From an uncultured Verrucomicrobiales bacterium (GTDB lineage: Bacteria; Verrucomicrobiota; Verrucomicrobiia; Verrucomicrobiales; Akkermansiaceae), in assembly GCA_937893015.1 (NCBI GenBank), contig CALBJX010000045.1, positions 1 to 21,469 of the forward strand: a stretch of 21,469 nt of DNA. Reading direction: 5' to 3'. Under the pieces are notes generated by a model. That model saw nothing but the letters and a program-made list of their open reading frames with translations. It did not search any database and was not told the DNA's origin. The position numbers and the translations under genes were made by a program. Of this stretch, positions 1-5,933 are shown one piece after another (within the stretch, counting starts at the first letter, position 1; each line of letters opens with the position of its first letter).

Positions 1-59
1 CGCCTAAATTTGACTTCGTACATCGTACATCGTAAATCGTACATCCCTACAAATCGCTC
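1..59. repeat. Left terminal copy of a heptad-containing inverted repeat
   Basis: The first 59 bases match the reverse complement of the last 59 bases of the window with two mismatches (positions 6 and 56). Inside are four period-7 units at 19-46: TACATCG, TACATCG, TAAATCG and TACATCC. The copy at the other end is in inverted orientation. This is a dispersed intergenic repeat; the window may end here because an assembly broke at it. Confidence 0.85.
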
Positions 60-79
60 ATTTGTACCTCTGCTGAAAA

Positions 80-110
80 AAAGTTCAAGAAAAGTGGAAC
101 TTTCTTTACT
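80..110 (+). terminator. Possible terminator-like hairpin upstream of the first gene
   Basis: AAAGTTC (80-86) can pair with GAACTTT (97-103) across a 10-nt loop, followed by CTTTACTTTG. The stem is AT-rich and the tail only partly T, so this could be a weak terminator of a gene lying left of the window or chance in an AT-rich gap. Confidence 0.3.
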
Positions 111-155
111 TTGTTGAAATGCGTTTATTATCAAGCGTTTGTATTTTGTGAAGTA

Positions 156-194
156 TAGTGTGAGAGTCTAGTGTGAGAGTTATATGTGAGAGTA
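156..194 (+). repeat. Three tandem 13-bp repeats upstream of a promoter
   Basis: Three consecutive 13-base units (156-168, 169-181, 182-194) share the core TGTGAGAGT; the first two differ only at the last base. They end 16 bases before the -35 box of the porin promoter. The phase and position fit a regulator-binding array, but no regulator can be named. Confidence 0.7.
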
Positions 195-210
195 TACTCC
201 ACAAATTCAG

Positions 211-239
211 TTGACAGTATAACATTTATCTGTTATTCT
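211..239 (+). promoter_or_regulatory. Sigma-70-type promoter of the outer-membrane protein gene
   Basis: A perfect -35 box TTGACA (211-216) is followed by a 17-base spacer and TATTCT (234-239). Transcription would begin near 246, giving a leader of about 44 nt. The last part of that leader is A/C-rich and has no Shine-Dalgarno sequence. Confidence 0.75.
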
Positions 240-289
240 CCGCCTGTCGCCGCCGCAAGGGGGCGTCAAACCCATAAACAAACACGATT

Positions 290-1297
290 ATGAAAAAGAC
301 TCTCTGCACTCTTCTGGCCTGCCTGACCACCACCGTGACGATGGCTGCCGGTACGGACTCTTTCTCCGACCTCCCCGCCGTTTCCGCCAAGCGCCTCAGC
401 GGTTCCATCACCGCCGGCTTCGATACGCTTGCCAATGACCGCGGCGTGGTGCTCTCTCACTCCGTGGTGGGTGGTGACGGCTCTCCCTTCGGTGCCCTCA
501 AGCTCAACTATGACTTCGGCAAGGAAGGCAAGTGGAGCTGGGACAGCATGATTTACTACCGCGATTCCACCTCCGGCCACCGCCTGTACAGCAACCCCAA
601 CATCGGCCCCACCTATGCCGGTTATCTGGCGATGCAGATGGGCATCTCCCCCTCCTCCCCCGCCTTTGCTCCCACGGTGAATGCCTTGACGCACCGCCCC
701 GTGAAGCAGGCCAACTGCGAGCCCGAGTTCGTGGTGCAGAATGCCGTGAAGTACACGAATGACAAGTGGAACGTGGCCTTCGGTCACTCCTTCATCCGCG
801 GCGGTATTCTCGGCGTGATGGCCAAGCACTTCCGCAAGCAGGGCAGCTCCGTGGTGAACGAGTTCTACGTGGCTCCCGAATGGACGCCCGCCAAGTGGAT
901 GTCCGCCGGTGTGGCGATTCGCTACAGCGCCTCCGGTATCACCGGTTGGTGGTTCGAGCCCAATGTGACCTTCAAGGCCCCCCTCTACATGGAAGGCGAC
1001 AAGGTGAAGGTTGCCGCCGTGGCTAAGTTCGCCATGGCCGCTACCTCCGACTACTTCGATAACACGGACTCCGCCTGCAACAACGGCTCCCAGTCCTACT
1101 ACATCAAGCTCAGCACGCCTTGGTTCGTGACGGACAATGTCATCCTGACTCCCGGTGTGGGCTTCCACTGGCTGGGCAAGGGCGCGATCCACTGCAACAA
1201 GCGCAGCAGCTACGCGATTGCGACGGGCAACCACTCCTACGTGCCCTTCCGCAACTTCGCCGTCGTCGGCACCTTCGCCGCGACGTATCAATTCTGA
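290..1297 (+). CDS. Outer-membrane beta-barrel protein, porin-like
   Basis: The 335-residue product begins with a clear Sec signal peptide (MKKTLCTLLACL, cleavage probably after the MAAG region near residue 20). The rest alternates polar and hydrophobic residues with many aromatic ones, as in beta-strands, and ends in ...ATYQF; a C-terminal Phe is the usual outer-membrane insertion signal. I do not recognise a specific family, so the substrate is unknown. The gene stands alone: it has its own TTGACA/TATTCT promoter with three 13-bp repeats just upstream and a strong hairpin terminator 29 bases after the stop. The start has no Shine-Dalgarno sequence, only an A/C-rich leader. Codon use is strongly biased to C-ending codons, suggesting high expression. 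Outer-membrane location is well supported; transport function is inferred. Confidence 0.8.
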   Translation: MKKTLCTLLACLTTTVTMAAGTDSFSDLPAVSAKRLSGSITAGFDTLANDRGVVLSHSVVGGDGSPFGALKLNYDFGKEGKWSWDSMIYYRDSTSGHRLYSNPNIGPTYAGYLAMQMGISPSSPAFAPTVNALTHRPVKQANCEPEFVVQNAVKYTNDKWNVAFGHSFIRGGILGVMAKHFRKQGSSVVNEFYVAPEWTPAKWMSAGVAIRYSASGITGWWFEPNVTFKAPLYMEGDKVKVAAVAKFAMAATSDYFDNTDSACNNGSQSYYIKLSTPWFVTDNVILTPGVGFHWLGKGAIHCNKRSSYAIATGNHSYVPFRNFAVVGTFAATYQF

Positions 1298-1326
1298 TGA
1301 TTTAATACAATCATCGTTCCGAGTAA

Positions 1327-1358
1327 GGGTGCACCCCGGGTGGGGTGCACCCGTTTTC
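1327..1358 (+). terminator. Intrinsic terminator of the outer-membrane protein gene
   Basis: A perfect 11-bp stem, GGGTGCACCCC (1327-1337) with GGGGTGCACCC (1342-1352), closes a 4-nt loop GGGT and is followed by GTTTTC. Confidence 0.85.
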
Positions 1359-1506
1359 GGTAAGGAGGGCCGCGAGACAAATGGGGATATGCCGGGCGGT
1401 CGAAAGGGAGACTGCGTGTGCCTGACGGCGCGGGTTTTAGCCAAATGGTCTGCAGCGGCGACGGCACATTCTACCTCCTTCGTCCATTCTATGCCATACT
1501 CGGTGC

Positions 1507-1536
1507 TTGCATCCGCGCACGTCTTGCGCATATACT
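1507..1536 (+). promoter_or_regulatory. Probable promoter of the LolC/E-like gene, near-leaderless
   Basis: TTGCAT (1507-1512), an 18-base spacer and TATACT (1531-1536) lie just ahead of the ATG at 1547. The transcript would start about 3-4 bases before the ATG, so the mRNA would be almost leaderless. The promoter position argues for the ATG at 1547 over longer upstream frames. Confidence 0.55.
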
Positions 1537-1546
1537 GACAACACGC

Positions 1547-3190
1547 ATGAAACTCATCCGCCGAAACCTGAGCCTGATGCTCGCGCTGCGCTACCTGAAC
1601 CCGCTGCGCACGATGTTTTCCATTATCACTCTCATATGCCTCGGGGGTGTGGCATTGGGCGTCATGGTGCTCATTGTGGTGCTCTCCGTCATGCAGGGCT
1701 TGCAGCAGGAGATGGAAAGCCGCGTGCTCGCCTTCGCTCCGCATTATGTGCTTGCCCTTACAGACGGGGCCCAGCGCGTGAGCCTTGCCGATGATCAAGT
1801 CGATTGGCAACAGGTGGAGGCGGATATTGCCAAGCTCCCCACGGTGGTGAGCGTCTACCCGCAGCTGGAGAATGAAGCCTTTGCCCAGAGCGATGCGGGG
1901 CGCATGACCGTGCATTTCAACGCTGTGGAACCCCACAACGAGGGACAGGTGGCACCGCTCGCGGAGATGCTGCGCGAGGGCTCATTTGATTTCGGCGAAG
2001 GGCTCGACCAAGAGTGTGTCGTCTCTGCGATGACGGCGGCCTCTCTCGGTTTGGCGGTAGGCGATAATCTGCACCTGACCCCCGTCGGCAGCTTGGATGA
2101 GGTGGCGGGCATTTACGCCATGATTCAGAGTCCGCTGCTGACACAGGAAAAGGCCTTCGTGAGCGCTGTGCCGCTCCTGTTTGAGGGGGCAACGGAAACG
2201 GAGCAGGGCTCGATGCCTGATGCGCAGAAGCGTGAGACTGCGTTTAACACCATCGTTTCCCTGGATGCCTCCAAGCTCCGCGAGAGCGAGAAGGCGCAGC
2301 TGGCCGTACTGATTACCCTGCTCACCGAGCATCGCGAAACGCCCTTTACCGCAGAGGAAAAACAGCGCTGGGAGACAGCCTGCAAAACTCTTGCCGAGCT
2401 GGATCGCGACCGCGAGGACGGCAAGGCCGTGAAGAGCATCAACGAGATGGTCATGCCTATCGACCTCCGCATCATCGGCATTTACCAGCCGCCGGAGAAC
2501 ATGCCCGGCCCGAATGTGTATCTGCCCCTGCAAATCGCGCAGGATGTGATGGGGTACTCCGCCGATGGCGTGAACCGCGTGCAGGGGCTTTGCGTGCGTG
2601 TGGCGGATGCCAATAACCCCGGCGATATCGAGTCGCAGATGATGATGCATCTGCCTGTGCTCAGCCCGCGGGAAGACGAGCCCTATGCCGCGGATTGGTT
2701 CATTGCACCATGGACGCGCAGCTTTGAGCAGTGGTACAAGCTCATTGCCAACGAACGCGTGATGATGAGCTTTGTCCTCTCCATCATCTCCCTCATCGCC
2801 AGCTTCTGCATCATGGCTGTCATGTTCACGATGAGCATGCAGCGCAAGCGCGAAATCGCCGTGTTGCAGGCCATGGGGGCCACGCCCGCCAAGATTATGG
2901 GTATTTTCGCGTGGCAGGGTGTCATCATCGGCGCTGTGGGTGCCGTGGCGGGCATCGGGCTTGCGTTGTTGGTGCTCTATTACCGCTTGGAGCTGCAGGC
3001 TGCTTTGGCGAGCATCGGCATGGATCCGTTCCCCATGCAGGCCCACGGCATCACTCTGCCTGCGGTGTATGATCCCGCTACCTTCGTCTATCAGGCGGTG
3101 CAGGCTTTCATCATGGTGACGATAGCCTCTATTATTCCCGCCTTCTTTGTTTCGCGTCAGGACCCCGCCAAGGCTCTGCGCTCCAACTGA
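1547..3190 (+). CDS. LolC/LolE-type (FtsX/MacB fold) ABC transporter permease with enlarged periplasmic domain
   Basis: The 547-residue protein has the four-helix layout of lipoprotein-releasing permeases: TM1 at about 24-48, a long periplasmic region, then TM helices at about 405-430, 452-476 and 512-534. The FtsX-domain signature MQRKREIAVLQAMGATPAKI lies at 431-450 and the C-terminus reads DPAKALRSN. By family knowledge it would work with a LolD-like ATPase to pass lipoproteins from the inner membrane to LolA. No ATPase gene is adjacent. Family members are usually about 400-415 residues; the excess is a charged, helix-rich insertion around 181-300 in the periplasmic domain. The start at 1547 is chosen because MKLIRRNLSLMLALRYLNP matches the family's cytoplasmic N-terminus and a promoter ends 10 bases upstream. 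LolC and LolE cannot be told apart here. Confidence 0.85.
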   Translation: MKLIRRNLSLMLALRYLNPLRTMFSIITLICLGGVALGVMVLIVVLSVMQGLQQEMESRVLAFAPHYVLALTDGAQRVSLADDQVDWQQVEADIAKLPTVVSVYPQLENEAFAQSDAGRMTVHFNAVEPHNEGQVAPLAEMLREGSFDFGEGLDQECVVSAMTAASLGLAVGDNLHLTPVGSLDEVAGIYAMIQSPLLTQEKAFVSAVPLLFEGATETEQGSMPDAQKRETAFNTIVSLDASKLRESEKAQLAVLITLLTEHRETPFTAEEKQRWETACKTLAELDRDREDGKAVKSINEMVMPIDLRIIGIYQPPENMPGPNVYLPLQIAQDVMGYSADGVNRVQGLCVRVADANNPGDIESQMMMHLPVLSPREDEPYAADWFIAPWTRSFEQWYKLIANERVMMSFVLSIISLIASFCIMAVMFTMSMQRKREIAVLQAMGATPAKIMGIFAWQGVIIGAVGAVAGIGLALLVLYYRLELQAALASIGMDPFPMQAHGITLPAVYDPATFVYQAVQAFIMVTIASIIPAFFVSRQDPAKALRSN

Positions 3191-3209
3191 TCGTTTTTTT
3201 GTCTGTCTC

Positions 3210-4169
3210 ATGGAAATCTACTGGGTGAAAGATGGGCAGCGCAAGGGGCCTGCGACAGTGCCGGATATGATTTCTCTGGTGCGGCTCGGGGAGATCTCCG
3301 CGGATGCTCTCGGCTGGCATGCCGGTTGCAAGGCGTGGTTACCGCTGCGCCGATTGCCCGCTCTCGCGGATTTTCTGGAGGAGAAGCCCGCCCAACCTGA
3401 GGCAGAGCAGGGCGGGGAAAATCTGCCGCCTGTCCCGAGTGCCGATGCCGCGGATGCCCCGGCGGCGGCATTGCCCCCGTTGTCGGCTCCCACGGGGGAC
3501 TCCCCCGCAGCGGAGACGCCGTCCGCGGTCATCGAGCGTATATGGCTGCCCTCTGCCTCCACGCGTTTGCTGGCGCGTATCGTCGATGTGGTGTTATATA
3601 TGGGCCTCGTCTATTCCGCCATTTATGTGCAGCAGCTCCCTTACAATGAGGTGATGTTGCCTTCCTCGCCGCTTTTCTGGCTCGGCTTCATCGTGGCGGA
3701 AGCGGTGCTGCTCTCTTTCTTCGGCACCACGCCGGGCAAATCCTTCTTCGGTATCCGTCTCGTCGCCTTCAGAGAGGGGCAGACGGAGCCGCTCGGTCTG
3801 CTGCGTTCCTTCGGGCGCACGCTCATGGTTTTTGTGGGCGGCATGGGCATGATGTGCTCTTTCCTGCCCATGGTGATGTGCGGTTTCTCGTGGTGGATGC
3901 TCAAAAAGCACGGCATCACGTATTGGGACGCCCGCATGGGCACCTTTCCCGCGCAGTGTCGCCCCACGGGGCTCCCCCGCCGTCTGTTGGCCGTCATCCT
4001 CATTTTTTTCTGCATGGAGGTCGTGGGCTTCTGCCTGCAGCCTTGGCTTCCGGGGGTGATTGAGGATCTCCGCAGCCGGTCTCCCGAGACTGCGGAAAGT
4101 CTGCAGCGTCTCATGCCGGAGCTTCCTATGCCCGAGCCGACAGCAGGAAGCCTTAACGAGAAGAAGTAA
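3210..4169 (+). CDS. GYF_2-RDD domain membrane protein
   Basis: The product has 319 residues. Residues 1-56 match the GYF_2 domain (YWVKDGQRKGP, WHAGCKAWLPL), a small protein-interaction module. A Pro/Ala/Glu-rich linker follows (57-108). Residues 112-250 are an RDD domain: the helix begins with STRLLARIVDVVLY and a later stretch reads TTPGKSFFGIRLV, typical of the family, with about four membrane helices. A further helix lies near 262-282 and the tail is charged. It starts 19 bases after the permease stop and is probably co-transcribed with it. The role of RDD proteins is often unclear; some are linked to transport. The ATG at 3210 is preferred because the GYF_2 domain begins immediately there. 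Confidence 0.8.
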   Translation: MEIYWVKDGQRKGPATVPDMISLVRLGEISADALGWHAGCKAWLPLRRLPALADFLEEKPAQPEAEQGGENLPPVPSADAADAPAAALPPLSAPTGDSPAAETPSAVIERIWLPSASTRLLARIVDVVLYMGLVYSAIYVQQLPYNEVMLPSSPLFWLGFIVAEAVLLSFFGTTPGKSFFGIRLVAFREGQTEPLGLLRSFGRTLMVFVGGMGMMCSFLPMVMCGFSWWMLKKHGITYWDARMGTFPAQCRPTGLPRRLLAVILIFFCMEVVGFCLQPWLPGVIEDLRSRSPETAESLQRLMPELPMPEPTAGSLNEKK

Positions 4170-4198
4170 GGCCCCTGCTTCTTTCCTGCATGATAATT

Positions 4199-4230
4199 GC
4201 CCCGCCGGACTTGCGCCCGACGGGGCTTTG
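4199..4230. terminator. Terminator between convergent genes
   Basis: GCCCCG-C-CGG (4199-4208) pairs with CCG-A-CGGGGC (4217-4226) across an 8-nt loop with one internal mismatch. TTTG follows on the + strand. On the - strand the run after the stem is AATTATC, so it may also serve the converging porin gene, less strongly. Confidence 0.6.
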
Positions 4231-4256
4231 CATACACGTTACAGCACAGAATTGTC

Positions 4257-5498
4257 TTAGAAGGAGAACACGGTCTGCACACCGAAGACGGTCTCGTCGC
4301 TCAGCGCACTGTAGGCGGGGCGGGAGATGTATTCGATGTGGGGCATGATGCGCATGTAGTCGTTGACTTGGAGATTGTAGGTAGCTTCCAGCACATACTC
4401 GCGGCGGTGGTTTTGGCCGCCGAGGGCATCACCCGTCTCTTCGTCGTAGGCACCGTAGACCGTCTGCCCCTTCACGACGCCCGCGGCGAGACCCAGGAAA
4501 TCGTCTTCGCGGGAGGGGAGGAGTTTCAGGTTGAGCCCCGCGGTCAGCTCGGCGGCGGGGCTGTACTGCTGCTTGGCGGCGAACCCGGCGCGGGTGAAGA
4601 CGGTCAGCTTGTCATTCACGTTCCAATCGATGCTGCCGACGATGCCTGCGCTGTCGTGGCAGCGGCCGTCGTCAAACTGCATGGCGCGGAAGTGGCGGTA
4701 GAAGGGATTGAGGCGAATCACGCCGTCGTTGTCGCCGAAAATGTGGCCGTATTCCCCCACCACGGCAAAGCCGTCGCGCTTCGACCAGCTGAAGGGATCG
4801 GTGCCCGCGGCGAAGTCGCCGCCTGTCTGCGCGGCGGCAAGCTGCACATAGTCCTTATCCGTCAGCTCGGCTTGGAAAACGGCACCGAACGCCGTGTTGC
4901 AGGAGGTGAGCGGCAGCACCTTGGAGTTGGTGAAGGCGGAGTTGCAGAAGCCGGAGAAGGTGTCGTTGGCGATGCTCACCGCATCGAAGTAGTTGGTGAG
5001 GTTCACCATGCCCGCCACGAGGCAGTAACGCTTGTGGCCCATATACTGCATGAGGGCGAGCTCGGGCAGACCGCCGTTGTGCGGTCCGAAGATATCGACG
5101 TGGGGCTCGCAGGCCGCGTTGCAGCCGCCCACCATGTCGTATTCCTCGCGCGCCGTGCGCTTGTCCAGCCCCCATGTGCCGGAAACCTCCACGCGCACCC
5201 AGGTGCCGCCGTTCGTGTCGTCCTTGATGAGACGCTGGTTCAACTGGGCATGCAGCAGGGCGTAGTTTTGGTTGTGCCCGGGAGTGCCGCCTTGGGCGCG
5301 ATGCGTGCCCCAGTAGCCGTACGCCACATCCACACCCCACTGGGTGCCGTACGTTTCGTTGGCCGCCACCTTGTAGGCGGGGTCGCCTTCCTCGGGCGTG
5401 AACATATTGATGCCGTCCAGAATGTCGCCTGTGTCCGCCAACGCGGAAGCAGAGAGGAGGGCGGTCATACTGAGTGCAATGAGGTGAGCTGATTTCAT
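4257..5498 (-). CDS. Carbohydrate-selective porin, OprB-like
   Basis: This 413-residue protein starts with a Sec signal peptide (MKSAHLIALSMTALLSASALA, cleavage before Asp22) and ends ...VQTVFSF with the C-terminal Phe of outer-membrane barrels. The middle resembles OprB-family porins: a GTWVRVEVSGTWGLD segment, NLTNYFDAVSIANDTFSGFCNSAFTN (a split form of the family's conserved 'FDtn..AnD...FlNsaF' region), GFAVVGEYG, and several AGLNLKLLP-type strands near the end. By family knowledge it would let sugars cross the outer membrane. It is a single-gene unit, convergent with the RDD gene. The leader is A/C-rich with no Shine-Dalgarno sequence, and a 12-bp palindrome lies 26 bases upstream of the ATG. 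Family assignment is good; sugar specificity is not predictable. Confidence 0.8.
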   Translation of the reverse strand: MKSAHLIALSMTALLSASALADTGDILDGINMFTPEEGDPAYKVAANETYGTQWGVDVAYGYWGTHRAQGGTPGHNQNYALLHAQLNQRLIKDDTNGGTWVRVEVSGTWGLDKRTAREEYDMVGGCNAACEPHVDIFGPHNGGLPELALMQYMGHKRYCLVAGMVNLTNYFDAVSIANDTFSGFCNSAFTNSKVLPLTSCNTAFGAVFQAELTDKDYVQLAAAQTGGDFAAGTDPFSWSKRDGFAVVGEYGHIFGDNDGVIRLNPFYRHFRAMQFDDGRCHDSAGIVGSIDWNVNDKLTVFTRAGFAAKQQYSPAAELTAGLNLKLLPSREDDFLGLAAGVVKGQTVYGAYDEETGDALGGQNHRREYVLEATYNLQVNDYMRIMPHIEYISRPAYSALSDETVFGVQTVFSF

Positions 5499-5523
5499 GG
5501 TGTTGTGTATTGTTTGTTTAATC

Positions 5524-5535
5524 GTTTAATTAAAC
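5524..5535. promoter_or_regulatory. Perfect 12-bp palindrome upstream of the OprB-like gene
   Basis: GTTTAATTAAAC is a perfect palindrome 26 bases before the porin ATG, within the AT-rich leader or promoter region. It could be an operator; no regulator is identified. Confidence 0.35.
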
Positions 5536-5572
5536 TGTGCGGAACGATAGCAAAGAGTGTTGCGTGAGCGAT

Positions 5573-5752
5573 TCAATCTCGGCGGTCGCGGCAGGGGCAG
5601 CTGCGGTGTTCGTCTGCATGCTTCTTGCCGCAGCATCCGCCGCCGCAACAGCCGCAGTCGCCGCCGCAACTTCCCTTTTTCGCGCGGAGAACGGTGCGAA
5701 GCGCCAACCCCGCCGCGAGCAGGAGAATCAGGATGAGAATGATATCGCCCAT
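5573..5752 (-). CDS. FeoB-associated Cys-rich membrane protein
   Basis: A 59-residue protein that is easily missed. It begins MGDIILILILLLAAGLALRT, one membrane helix, followed by basic RAKK and then a Cys/Gly-rich tail with Cys at 29, 33, 35, 36, 40, 41, 52 and 54. This matches the FeoB-associated family: an N-terminal helix starting M-x-D-I-I, a basic junction, then a CGGxC-type cluster. It is the third gene of the feo operon, 181 bases after feoB. Members are thought to help FeoB-mediated iron(II) uptake, possibly as a metal-binding partner, but the mechanism is not settled. The extra CPC near the C-terminus is not a fixed feature of the family. An 80-codon frame on the opposite strand is a shadow of this gene. 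Confidence 0.85.
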   Translation of the reverse strand: MGDIILILILLLAAGLALRTVLRAKKGSCGGDCGCCGGGCCGKKHADEHRSCPCRDRRD

Positions 5753-5817
5753 GGACTTAGAAAATTGTTGGTGAAGTAAATTGTGGGGAAAAGGAAGATT
5801 TGTGATAAGAAATATAT

Positions 5818-5915
5818 GATTTTTGATTTGAGATTTGGGAAATTTGTCGCGGCTATGCCGCGAGGAACTTTCTAAATCAAAAATTTCAAATTACGAATTA
5901 CAAATCACAATTTCC
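5818..5915. repeat. Composite period-7 repeat with central hairpin (copy A)
   Basis: Heptads GATTTTT, GATTTGA, GATTTGG and GAAATTT (5818-5845) are followed by a hairpin CGCGGC-TAT-GCCGCG (5848-5862), the word AACTTTC (5866-5872), then five heptads (5881-5915): AAATTTC, AAATTAC, GAATTAC, AAATCAC and AATTTCC. The element fills the gap between feoB and the small Cys-rich gene. A second copy with the same order lies at 14175-14304. Confidence 0.7.
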
Positions 5916-5933
5916 CGTGTCGGCAGCGTTTTC

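Noticed and set aside
266..1936. A 556-codon open frame on the - strand over the outer-membrane protein gene
   Set aside because: No domain, His/Gly-rich shadow composition, and it crosses a terminator and promoter of clear + strand genes.
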